Assembly (NCBI GenBank): GCA_947581635.1
Contig: CANPVE010000012.1
Coordinates: 1 to 64,000, forward strand
DNA from: an uncultured Clostridia bacterium
GTDB lineage: Bacteria; Bacillota; Clostridia; Oscillospirales; Acutalibacteraceae
DNA: 64,000 bases
Direction of reading: 5' to 3'
The notes below the pieces were generated by a model, which was not told the DNA's origin, did no database searches, and worked only from the letters and a program-made list of their open reading frames with translations. Of this stretch, positions 9,155 to 18,463 are shown piece by piece (within the stretch, counting starts at the first letter, position 1; each line of letters begins with the position of its first letter). The position numbers were made by a program, and so were the translations under genes.

Positions 9155-11421
9155 TTTGTTGCCTCCATTCCCAGCATATCCATAACTTCATAAACATCGG
9201 AATATTTTCTTGACTTTTGCTTTGCATACCATTCGGAAAAGAATTTTTGCAAGGCTTCGTCCTCGTGATTTTCTATCATGTCATTCAATTTTGTGATAAC
9301 AGCTATTGCGGATTTCTTATATTCACCTGAGAAGATCTCCTCATTGTTGATTTCTTCCACATCATAGTCAATATCCAAGCTCGACGAATAATAATGCTCC
9401 TCATCTATATTGTTAAAATACCAAAACTCGAAATACGATGGAACAAGGAGATTAATATAGTCATATTCTGACGATGAATCCCAAAAATCTGTTCCTTTAA
9501 ATATGGAATTGGCTGCGTCATGCTTTGAACTTTCCCTTTGCTCTTGCTCAGATTTATTATAATATACATAATAAGAAGTCTTTGAATACGCATTGTACGT
9601 AAACAAATCAATATTTTCATCAATAATGGGGAAGTCATCATCCGGCATTACGTACTGCGGAAATATTGCTATAGTGTCATTCTTTGTATAAATGGGCTGA
9701 TTTAATGTCTGCAGTACGTCATTTCTAATAGAGTTAGAAGCGTTTGCCTTAGATATGATCGTATCTAATACATCTTCCACGTAAAGGGGATAGTAAATCT
9801 TCTGACCATTTACAACCTTTACCCGCTGAGTTGGATATGCCACAACGCTAAGCCCCATTTTTGATTTTCCTTCATATGAATTATTCGATGTTTGCGTGAG
9901 ATTAGTGTAAACAACATCAGAATTGCTTTTAAAACTTAGTTTATAATCTACTTCGTTTGTACCATTCAGTTGTCGAACTAATTGCATTGAATACAATGTA
10001 TTCATGTAACGACTTTTTTCGGATAACGGAGACATTCCCAACGCGGGGACCCAGGGGAAATTAGCGGGCAGACAGACCATGTAATCGTTTGCAGGCGCTG
10101 TTGGAGACGACATACCTTCATACTTAAAGTCAAACTGCACAGAATCTCCGACATTTATGTTATCAGGAATATATACGGTAAAATAATTTCCTTCCTGTTT
10201 ATAACCGGCTTTATTTCCGTTTACTTTCACCGAAGAAAGTATAAAATTTCTGTAAAGTGTAAATGCCTGTTCTTCACACTTGCTGTTTAAAACAGCATTC
10301 AATGACGCGGTCACGTTCATATTCATGGGAGATGTGTCAAGATTCACATTCCACGAAACGGGTTCAAGGGAAACATCGGCAGAAAAATTCGGCAGCATAT
10401 CCTTGTTTAGGGTTCTAATACCGTTTTCATCTAAGTTAAGGTCTCCGTTCTTCTGATAGTACCCATCGTAATAGTCAATATCATATATTCTTGAAATCGT
10501 CATGCCGTAAGTATAATAATCGAATAACAAAGACGTATTTTTATTATAAGATACCATAACGGCAAAAATAACACATAATACATAGGTACAAGGGACAACA
10601 GCGGATTTAAGCCTGCTGATATAAAGCTGTTTATACGAAGCCATATTAAGAGCCGCATAATAAGCGAGCGTCATCATCAAGTAAATACATACATGGATCC
10701 ATCTGGGGAACTCCATATTAAATCCGTAAGTTGACGCGCTATCGTGAAAGCTATGAGTTCCTAAACTCAGCATATCAATAAAATATCGAATTAAATCGGA
10801 ATTACTGCTTAATATGGTGGCTATAAATCCAACGAGTGTGGACGCTGCCGGTGAAATTATAGCCCATACCACAAGTACAGCCGCATATTTTGCCGGATTT
10901 TTAATTTGAATCCCGATACAAAGCCCCAACACCCCTCCTATTGCAATAGGAAAAAGTGTAGTAAGAACGAGATAAGCAAGGCAATGTAAAATTAAAGCTG
11001 AATTTGTACCCATTACAATACCGAAAATCACGATAACAGCGCATCTTATCGCATACCATAAGACACAGAATAATAAGAGGGCTGCGAGCTTTGATATTGC
11101 CTTTATAAATTTGCCGTGATATATGGCATACATAAATTCATCTGCCTTGCATTGGTTTTCTTTTGACGACATCTGCACCCCTAAAATCAAAAAAAGACCG
11201 ATTTCCACTATTTGCGCCTGCTGATTGGTATATACCATATTTAAAATGTCTTTATCCTTCAAAAGAGAATATATACCCATAAACGAGTAAATCACAGTTG
11301 CTGCAGTGATAATATAAAAAATGTATGAAGAAAAAAACTGCGCTGTCTCAGTTACGACACAATTAAAAATCTTATAGAAATTTGATTTGAGACTTTTTTT
11401 CAGATTTAATTTACTGTTCAA
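9151..11421 (-). CDS. ABC transporter permease with large extracytoplasmic M1-peptidase-like region (copy 2)
   Basis: Paralogue of 5921-8179; first about 48 residues (as tracked) and last about 46 residues identical, middle diverged; TTG start at 11421. Confidence 0.6.
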   Translation of the reverse strand: MNSKLNLKKSLKSNFYKIFNCVVTETAQFFSSYIFYIITAATVIYSFMGIYSLLKDKDILNMVYTNQQAQIVEIGLFLILGVQMSSKENQCKADEFMYAIYHGKFIKAISKLAALLLFCVLWYAIRCAVIVIFGIVMGTNSALILHCLAYLVLTTLFPIAIGGVLGLCIGIQIKNPAKYAAVLVVWAIISPAASTLVGFIATILSSNSDLIRYFIDMLSLGTHSFHDSASTYGFNMEFPRWIHVCIYLMMTLAYYAALNMASYKQLYISRLKSAVVPCTYVLCVIFAVMVSYNKNTSLLFDYYTYGMTISRIYDIDYYDGYYQKNGDLNLDENGIRTLNKDMLPNFSADVSLEPVSWNVNLDTSPMNMNVTASLNAVLNSKCEEQAFTLYRNFILSSVKVNGNKAGYKQEGNYFTVYIPDNINVGDSVQFDFKYEGMSSPTAPANDYMVCLPANFPWVPALGMSPLSEKSRYMNTLYSMQLVRQLNGTNEVDYKLSFKSNSDVVYTNLTQTSNNSYEGKSKMGLSVVAYPTQRVKVVNGQKIYYPLYVEDVLDTIISKANASNSIRNDVLQTLNQPIYTKNDTIAIFPQYVMPDDDFPIIDENIDLFTYNAYSKTSYYVYYNKSEQEQRESSKHDAANSIFKGTDFWDSSSEYDYINLLVPSYFEFWYFNNIDEEHYYSSSLDIDYDVEEINNEEIFSGEYKKSAIAVITKLNDMIENHEDEALQKFFSEWYAKQKSRKYSDVYEVMDMLGMEATK

Positions 11422-11843
11422 AAAATACACCTCATTTTCCCACAACAACAAAACAAATATCAATCTATACTCATTCCGGCTAAATTTTGTCGTTGTTTTC
11501 TCTATTTATATGACGTAATAAATCTTTGTTCGTTACAAAAATTAACAACCGAAATTTACAAAAACTTATTTTTCTATTTCCCAACTCAATCATATACTTG
11601 CTGTAATCAGAGCATTCCGCGGAAAGCTTAAGAAATATCAAAGTTCATGTAACATTTTATATTTTAATTCAATTTACTTAGAATGTCAATATATTTTTGG
11701 GAATTATATTATTTTTTTACTTTTATTCCAATTGAATCAAATAGGCAAACATATAGGTAGGAAATGGCAACTGCGAAGGAAAGTATATTTATAAAGAAAG
11801 AACAAAATATAATTTACACATGAACCCAAAAAAAGTTCCTGTT

Positions 11844-11866
11844 TGCCTATTGACATAGTAGGCAAT
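11844..11866. promoter_or_regulatory. Operator-like palindrome TTGCCTA-N9-TAGGCAA over the -35
   Basis: Perfect 7-bp inverted repeat embedded around TTGACA. Confidence 0.6.
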
Positions 11867-11878
11867 ATCTGTTATACT
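11850..11878 (+). promoter_or_regulatory. Sigma-A promoter of isc operon
   Basis: TTGACA - 17 bp - TATACT. Confidence 0.85.
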
Positions 11879-11885
11879 TTTACCG

Positions 11886-11900
11886 ACCTACAAACTAGGT
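11886..11900. promoter_or_regulatory. Second operator-like palindrome ACCTA-N5-TAGGT just downstream of the -10
   Basis: Perfect 5-bp arms sharing the CCTA/TAGG core of the upstream palindrome. Confidence 0.5.
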
Positions 11901-12107
11901 ATTATTAGAAGAGGCGTTAAAACATTGTTTCTTCGCTTGGAATGTGCGCGGAGAATACCGAGTGCATACCGCCAAACATACAGACAGCGCCGTTGCCTAT
12001 CTTGAGAACAGCTTCAGCGCTGTAAAATAATTACGCGCATTTGGAGGCAGTAATAATGTCAGCAATTCATACATCCGCAAAAAATGTTAGCAAGGAGATG
12101 GAAGTCA

Positions 12108-13298
12108 ATGCATATATATCTTGACAACGCGGCAACCACAAAGATGAGCAAAGCGGCAATTGAAGCTATGCTCCCGTATATGGATACGGTTTATGGCAAT
12201 CCGTCAAGCCTTCACTCCGCAGGACAAAGGGCAAACGAGGCGCTTGCGGAATCCCGCGAACGTATCGCAAAACAACTGGGTTGTGACGCACAGGAAATCA
12301 CCTTTACCTCTGGCGGCAGCGAAGCGGATAATCAGGCAATTATTTCCGCCGCCCGTATTGGGGAGAAAAAAGGTAAAAAGCACATAATCTCTACGGCCTT
12401 TGAACATCATGCAGTTCTGCATACGCTTAACAAGCTCGAAAAAGAAGGCTTTGAAATTACGCTTTTGGACGTTCATGAGAACGGCATTGTTTTGCCCGAA
12501 CAGGTGGCGAACGCAATCCGTGAGGACACCTGTCTGGTGACTGTAATGTATGCCAACAACGAAATCGGCACAATCCAGCCGATTAAAGAAATCGGTCAAA
12601 TCTGCCGTGAAAATGGCGTTCTGTTCCATACCGACGCGGTACAGGCCGCAGGACATCTGCGCATTGATGTTAAGGAACAGAACATTGACATGCTATCGCT
12701 ATCAGCACACAAATTCCACGGGCCAAAGGGAATTGGCGCATTATATGCAAAAAAAGGCGTTCGCCTCACCGGTCTGATCGAAGGCGGCGCCCAGGAACGA
12801 GGTAAACGCGCAGGCACAGAGAATATTCCCGCTATTGTGGGTATGGCGGCGGCGCTTGAAGAGGCTTGCGCTCACATTGACAATAGCGCAAGAAAAATGA
12901 CAGCTTTGCGCGACAGGCTGATCGCCGGCATTTCCGAAATTCCACATTCTGTGCTTAACGGTGACGCAAAAAAGAGGCTTCCCGGCAATGTGAATTTCTG
13001 TTTTGAAGGAATCGAGGGCGAATCTCTTTTGCTTCTCCTTGACGATAAAGGAATTTGTGCTTCTTCAGGTTCTGCGTGTACATCAGGTTCGCTTGATCCG
13101 AGCCATGTACTCCTCGCCATCGGCAGAATACACGACATTGCACACGGTTCGCTTCGTCTGACATTATCAGAAGAAAACACGCAGGAAGAAATAGAATATA
13201 CAATAAATGCGGTAAAAGAAGTTGTAGCTTATCTGCGAAGCATTTCCCCCGTGTGGAGAGATCTTGTGAGCGGTAAGAAAGAATTTATTATTAAATGA
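12108..13298 (+). CDS. iscS: Cysteine desulfurase (IscS/NifS)
   Basis: Start MHIYLDNAATTKMSKAAIEAM with aaggag RBS; PLP Lys context SLSAHKFHGPKGIGALY; active Cys loop SSGSACTSGSLDPSHVL. Confidence 0.95.
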   Translation: MHIYLDNAATTKMSKAAIEAMLPYMDTVYGNPSSLHSAGQRANEALAESRERIAKQLGCDAQEITFTSGGSEADNQAIISAARIGEKKGKKHIISTAFEHHAVLHTLNKLEKEGFEITLLDVHENGIVLPEQVANAIREDTCLVTVMYANNEIGTIQPIKEIGQICRENGVLFHTDAVQAAGHLRIDVKEQNIDMLSLSAHKFHGPKGIGALYAKKGVRLTGLIEGGAQERGKRAGTENIPAIVGMAAALEEACAHIDNSARKMTALRDRLIAGISEIPHSVLNGDAKKRLPGNVNFCFEGIEGESLLLLLDDKGICASSGSACTSGSLDPSHVLLAIGRIHDIAHGSLRLTLSEENTQEEIEYTINAVKEVVAYLRSISPVWRDLVSGKKEFIIK

Positions 13299-13308
13299 GG
13301 TTTCAATT

Positions 13309-13743
13309 ATGGCTTTATACAGTGACAAAGTAATGGATCATTTCCGCAATCCACGCAACGTGGGTGTGATTGAGGACGCCGACGGGATTGGCGAGGTTGG
13401 AAACGCCAAGTGCGGCGACATTATGAAGATATATCTTAAAATTGAAAATGACATAATCGTCGATGTGAAATTTGAGACTTTCGGGTGCGGCAGTGCCATC
13501 GCCTCGAGTTCAATGGCAACAGAACTTATCAAGGGTAAACCCGTGTCGCAGGCTTTGGAGTTGACAAATAAGGCGGTTGTAGAGGCGCTGGACGGACTTC
13601 CCGCACATAAGCTGCACTGCTCCGTGCTCGCCGAGGAGGCGATAAAAGCGGCTCTGAAAGACTACTACGACAAAAACGGCATAGAGTATGACCACAGCCA
13701 ATTTCCCGACTGCGAAAGCTGCGGCCACTGCTGCGAAGTGTAG
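13309..13743 (+). CDS. iscU: Fe-S cluster scaffold protein IscU/NifU N-terminal type
   Basis: 144 aa; MALYSDKVMDHFRNPRNVGVIEDADGIGEVGNAKCGDIMKIYLKI, FGCGSAIASSSMATELIKGK, KLHCSVLAEEAI. Confidence 0.95.
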   Translation: MALYSDKVMDHFRNPRNVGVIEDADGIGEVGNAKCGDIMKIYLKIENDIIVDVKFETFGCGSAIASSSMATELIKGKPVSQALELTNKAVVEALDGLPAHKLHCSVLAEEAIKAALKDYYDKNGIEYDHSQFPDCESCGHCCEV

Positions 13744-13817
13744 AATAATAATACGGCATACCTCCTGCCCTGTGCCGCAAGAGATTGTGAAAGCAAAATG
13801 CCGCCGCAGATATGCTA

Positions 13818-14107
13818 TGCGGTACAAAAAGCCCAACCTGACGGAGTTTATCTATGAAAACCGACGATTGTTTTCTATGCTTTATCACAATAATTTGATC
13901 TCCGTCATTATGCGTGCGCTTGAAGATCTGATTCCGGCAGGGGAATCATATGATAAGTCTGCCTCCTATCTGATGTCTTATTTTATTTACGGTTATTTCG
14001 GAATCATCTATCGGTGGATTAAATACGATTTTGATGAAACACTGGAAGAAGTACAAAAACATATTGCCGCGACTATCGCAAAGGGTATGGCACATGAGAC
14101 ACAATAA
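13818..14107 (+). pseudogene. Orphan TetR-family C-terminal domain fragment (no HTH)
   Basis: MRYKKPNLTEFIYENRRLFSMLYHNNLISVIMRALEDLIPAGESYDKSASYLMSYFIYGYFGIIYRWIKYDFDETLEEVQKHI resembles TetR ligand-binding C-terminus; no HTH encoded upstream. Confidence 0.5.
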
Positions 14108-14144
14108 CAAGACTGGCTTATCCTTATTTTACGTGGCGGTATAG

Positions 14145-14192
14145 AATACGGCTCTCCATCTCCGGGAAAAACCGGGAGGAGGGCCGTGTTCT
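14145..14192 (+). terminator. Putative terminator hairpin
   Basis: aatacggctctccatctccggg...ccgggaggagggccgtgtt stem. Confidence 0.45.
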
Positions 14193-14603
14193 TTATCTGA
14201 GTAAAAATAAAAATACCGGTGATCACCCGGCACACAATTTATATCGCAAGCGCGCATTTTTAAATTATTCCTCTGCTTTTTATCAAAGTCTGCAAGATTA
14301 TATTCGGAATGTCGCCCTGATGAGCACCGGCGAAATGTTAAAAAGGCAGCCAAGGGAAGTTCATCGTCGATGTATATTCATCAGGATTCATAGCTCGTTT
14401 CAACCTAGCGTATTCATTCCTGACGAAGGTTTTGATCGTCAGGCGCCGTTGACGCCCGTCCGTTTACAGATATCGTTGAGTTCCTGCCCGAAGCGCCGCG
14501 TCATTGCTCGTTAATGTCAAGTGGTACGCTTCGGACAGATAATCCCTTTCAAAGTACAAAAAATGGAGCCGGGCGGCCATAGCCAAAATAGCAGACTGTC
14601 GCC

Positions 14604-16631
14604 TTAGGAATTGCCGAGCATCTCTCTCAACTCATCAAGGGAAATTATTTTGACTCCCAATTCCTCGGCTTTTGTGAGTTTGCTGCCGCCGTTCTCGCCC
14701 GCCAGCAGGTATGATGTTTTTTTGCTGACCGAGCTTGAAGCCTTGCCGCCGTTGGCAACAATAAGCGCCTTTGCCTCGTCGCGCGTCATACCGTCGAGGG
14801 TGCCTGTTATCACAAACGTAAGCCCGCTCAATGCTTGAGAATCCGCCGCGCTTCCCTCGTCGCTTCTTGCCTCCATATTCACGCCGTACTCTGCAAGTCG
14901 TGCCGTCAATTCACGCGCGTGTACTGTCGAGAAATAATCACAGACCGACTGCGCCATGACTTCTCCGAATCCCTCTATCGCCGCGAAATCCTCCGGCGAG
15001 GCATTCATCAGCGCCTGCATACTGCCGAACTGCTCCGACAGCTGGCGCGAGGCGGCCTCGCCTATGTGCCTTATGCCAAGGGCGAAAATCAACCTGTAAA
15101 GCGCGTTAGATTTGGATTTCTCCACTGAGTTCACTAGATTCTGCGCCGACTTTTTTCCCATTCTGTCGAGTGAGGCAACGTCCTCCGGCGTGAGCTTATA
15201 TATATCAGCCGGCGAATTCACCATTCCGCGTGCTATAAGCTGCTCTATCACGGCAGGACCCATACCCTCGATATCCATCGCGTCGCGAGAGGCGAAATGT
15301 ATTATATTGCGCAGCAGCTGTGCCGGACATTCGGGATTTACGCAGCGAAGGGCCGCCTCGTCCTTTAAACGAAATACCTTGTCGCCACATGACGGACAAA
15401 ACTCAGGCAGCACATACGGCTCGCCGCCGCAATGCTTTGCCACTGATACCACTTCGGGAATTATTTCCCCCGCCTTGCGCAGCACTACCATATCTCCTAT
15501 GCGAATATCCTTCTGGGTGATATAATCCTGGTTGTGCAGCGAAGCGCGGCCGACCGACGTACCCGCCAACATCACGGGGTCGAATACTCCTGTGGGGGTG
15601 AGCACACCGGTTCGCCCCACTGTCACCTCAATGTCGCGCAAAGTCGTTTCCTTTTGCTCGGGGGGATATTTGAACGCAACCGCCCACTTTGGGAATTTGG
15701 AGGTAACGCCCACCTCCTCTCGCAAATTCAGATCATTTATCTTCACAACAGCGCCGTCTATATCGTATTCCAACTCACCGCGCTGACTGCCGATTTTCCC
15801 GATCGCCTGGGCCGCTTCGGAATAATTCTTCACCACAGCGAATTCGGGGGATACCCGAAAACCGCATTTTGCCAGAAATTCCAATGCTTGCGAATGAGTT
15901 GTGAATTCAACTCCGCGCGCCTGCTGGACGTTGAATACAAAAATGTCCAAACTTCGTGACGCTGTTATCGCCGCGTCCTTCTGACGGAGTGAACCCGCTG
16001 CGGCGTTTCGCGGATTCTTGAAAGTTTTCAGCCCGTTTTCCTCCTGATATTCGTTGAGCGCGGCGAAGGTCTTTCTCGGCATATACACCTCGCCGCGTAC
16101 CTCTATAAATTTAGCCGATGTGTTAATCCTGTGCGGAATTGAGGCTATAGTGAGGAGATTTTCAGTGATGTCCTCCCCCACCCTGCCGTCGCCGCGGGTC
16201 GAGCCTCTGGTGAGAATTCCATCGGTATATTCGAGAGACACCGAAAGTCCGTCGATTTTCTTCTCAACAACAAATTCCGCATTCGGAAATTTGGCACAAA
16301 ATTCCTCGACTTCTTCGAGGCTGAACACATCTTGGAGACTTTGCATGGGAACTTCGTGGGTCACTGAGTCAAATTTTGACGAGGCGGCGCCGCCCACCTT
16401 AACTGTGGGGGAATTATCATCGCGCAGTCTGGGATATTTTTCTTCAAGTCCACGCAATTCGCGCATCAACGCGTCGTATTCGTCGTCCTCTATCTCGGGC
16501 GAATCGGCATTGTAGTAGGCGTTGCTGTGATATTCAATCAGTTTGCGCAATTCTCTCACGCGCGCCGCAACATTCTCCATATCCTGTGTATCTTTGATAT
16601 TCTCTCTATTTTCTGTAGCGCACATAACCAT
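14604..16631 (-). CDS. ligA: NAD-dependent DNA ligase LigA
   Basis: 675 aa; adenylation motif EKKIDGLSVSLEY, Zn-finger CPSCGDKVFRLKDEAALRCVNPECPAQ, C-terminal BRCT (GLTFVITGTLDGMTRDEAKALIVANGGKASSSVSKKTSYLLAGENGGSKLTKAEELGV). Confidence 0.98.
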   Translation of the reverse strand: MVMCATENRENIKDTQDMENVAARVRELRKLIEYHSNAYYNADSPEIEDDEYDALMRELRGLEEKYPRLRDDNSPTVKVGGAASSKFDSVTHEVPMQSLQDVFSLEEVEEFCAKFPNAEFVVEKKIDGLSVSLEYTDGILTRGSTRGDGRVGEDITENLLTIASIPHRINTSAKFIEVRGEVYMPRKTFAALNEYQEENGLKTFKNPRNAAAGSLRQKDAAITASRSLDIFVFNVQQARGVEFTTHSQALEFLAKCGFRVSPEFAVVKNYSEAAQAIGKIGSQRGELEYDIDGAVVKINDLNLREEVGVTSKFPKWAVAFKYPPEQKETTLRDIEVTVGRTGVLTPTGVFDPVMLAGTSVGRASLHNQDYITQKDIRIGDMVVLRKAGEIIPEVVSVAKHCGGEPYVLPEFCPSCGDKVFRLKDEAALRCVNPECPAQLLRNIIHFASRDAMDIEGMGPAVIEQLIARGMVNSPADIYKLTPEDVASLDRMGKKSAQNLVNSVEKSKSNALYRLIFALGIRHIGEAASRQLSEQFGSMQALMNASPEDFAAIEGFGEVMAQSVCDYFSTVHARELTARLAEYGVNMEARSDEGSAADSQALSGLTFVITGTLDGMTRDEAKALIVANGGKASSSVSKKTSYLLAGENGGSKLTKAEELGVKIISLDELREMLGNS

Positions 16632-16682
16632 GCCCCTTCGGAATTTTATACCCTTTTATTTTACAACATTCCGAAAAAAATT

Positions 16683-17372
16683 TCAATCATCTATATAATT
16701 ATTTATGTCGTCGAAAAAGCCCGATGACGTGTCAACATTCGTGTAAGATGACGGGACGTCTCCAAGAAGGACGGTTTCCGATACCGTGAAGCTGCTCTCC
16801 ACATCTGTATAGGACGAACAGCCCGGAATTATCGCGGATACGCCCACATTTACGTCACATATTATCCGATGGCGGGTTTGATTTATTCCCGCGTCCTCAA
16901 AGCTGCTTTTTAGATTTGTATTCACGCTGCCGTACAACTCAATTTTCATTTTAATACGCGGTCCTCTGCCCGAAAGCAAATCGATTCCTGTGAGCGTACC
17001 CAGCGGGACCGACACCTCGCGCTCGCAGTAGTCAGCCAGCTTATTCTGAATCTCTTTGGATATTTCCGTCTTGAATTTATTCATTTCGTGAATGTCGGAA
17101 GTCATGGAACTGACCGTGCCATCCTCAAGTGTATTGAGCGTTATGAAATCGTCATATGAAATATCTTCACGCGACAAGACTTCCTCTGCCGCCGCGTTCA
17201 CTGCAATATTGGTTATGTATCCCGCCTCAACCGCTGTCATTTCTTTGAGTACCGGGCGCACTCTGACGTTTATCACTGCAAACAAGATCACCGCGACGAG
17301 TATCACTACTTTAATCCGCCGTTTTGCCATGGTTTTGTCAAATTTATGCCGCTGATATCTCACAATTATCAC
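16683..17372 (-). CDS. yunB: Sporulation protein YunB
   Basis: 229 aa; single N-terminal TM, VRPVLKEMTAVEAGYITNIAVNAAAEEVL, VPLGTLTGIDLLSGRGPRIKMKI. Confidence 0.88.
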   Translation of the reverse strand: MIIVRYQRHKFDKTMAKRRIKVVILVAVILFAVINVRVRPVLKEMTAVEAGYITNIAVNAAAEEVLSREDISYDDFITLNTLEDGTVSSMTSDIHEMNKFKTEISKEIQNKLADYCEREVSVPLGTLTGIDLLSGRGPRIKMKIELYGSVNTNLKSSFEDAGINQTRHRIICDVNVGVSAIIPGCSSYTDVESSFTVSETVLLGDVPSSYTNVDTSSGFFDDINNYIDD

Positions 17373-17421
17373 CCCTATCTACATAATATTTTACTTGGGG
17401 AGATTTGTGAGTGGTTTGCAT

Positions 17422-17466
17422 AAAAAAAAGAGCCGCCTGCCCAATTAAGGACAAGCGACCCTCTTT
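17422..17466 (-). terminator. Terminator of mal operon
   Basis: aagagccgcctgccc...ggacaagcgaccctctt with T-tract in minus sense. Confidence 0.65.
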
Positions 17467-17533
17467 TCTGTCTAGTTTGAACACGCCAACTGCGTGTGCA
17501 TCTATGAGAAATTGCTCTAAAACACTACCTGAA

Positions 17534-18463
17534 TTAACCCTTAACGGCACCGCCGGTAACGCCCTCAACATAATACTTCTGCAAGCTCATGAAGAGAATC
17601 ATAATCGGAACGGCAACAAGCACCGAACCTGCCGCGAACTGACGGAAGTACTCATAGATACGCTCTTTCTCGAGCATAGAGAACAGGCCGATAGAAACCG
17701 TATAGGTGTCATAGTTAGTTCCCATAAGGAACTTCGCAAAGATGAAGTCCATCCACGGACCCATGAAAGCTGTCAGCGCCTGATAAACGATAATCGGTTT
17801 GGACATAGGCAGGATAATCTTGAAGAAAACCTGAGCCTTGTTTGCGCCGTCGATCATGGCTGCTTCGTCCAAAGCTTTTGGCACCGTATCAAAGAAGCCC
17901 TTGCAGACGTAGAATCCAAGACCTGCACCCGCTGAATAAACAAGCACGAGAGCAGCAAGCGTCTGATGGATACCGATCGACTTCAAAATGAAGTAAACAG
18001 CGATCATGGACATGAAGCCCGGGAACATTCCCAAAACGAGGGCTATGTTCATGAAAGGCTTACGCATCTTAAAACGCATTCTCGACATGACATAAGATGT
18101 CGAAATTGCAAAGAATGTGGAAATAACGCAAGAGATTGTAGCAACAATAAATGTATTGAGCCACATCTTCTTGAAATCAAAGCCTTCTCTGGGCGTAAAC
18201 AGATCTTTGAAGTTATCCAGTGTGAAAGTGGCGGTATACTTGATGTCACCCTCAATCCAGGTGTAGGGCTTCGGGAAGAACGAGGACGAGAACTGACCTG
18301 GTTCAGCGCGGAAAGCCGTCAACACAACCCATACGATAGGTATAACCCAAATGATAGACAAAACTATCAAAAAGATATAGCTGGCAATAAGAATCGTTCT
18401 TTTTTGCGCGGCATAACTCTTTGTTTTCTTGCCGGTGACGGCAGTAAGATTGTTAGCACTCAT
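17534..18463 (-). CDS. malG: Maltodextrin ABC transporter permease MalG
   Basis: 309 aa; EAA loop EAAMIDGANKAQVFFKIILPMSKPI. Confidence 0.92.
   Translation of the reverse strand: MSANNLTAVTGKKTKSYAAQKRTILIASYIFLIVLSIIWVIPIVWVVLTAFRAEPGQFSSSFFPKPYTWIEGDIKYTATFTLDNFKDLFTPREGFDFKKMWLNTFIVATISCVISTFFAISTSYVMSRMRFKMRKPFMNIALVLGMFPGFMSMIAVYFILKSIGIHQTLAALVLVYSAGAGLGFYVCKGFFDTVPKALDEAAMIDGANKAQVFFKIILPMSKPIIVYQALTAFMGPWMDFIFAKFLMGTNYDTYTVSIGLFSMLEKERIYEYFRQFAAGSVLVAVPIMILFMSLQKYYVEGVTGGAVKG

Larger units (their letters stand above)
8512..11754. repeat. Unit 2 of tandemly duplicated ABC module, with about 0.7-kb internal deletion
   Basis: Homologous to 4568-8511; deletion junction near 8907 joins sequence equivalent to about 4963 to about 5686. 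Confidence 0.85.
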
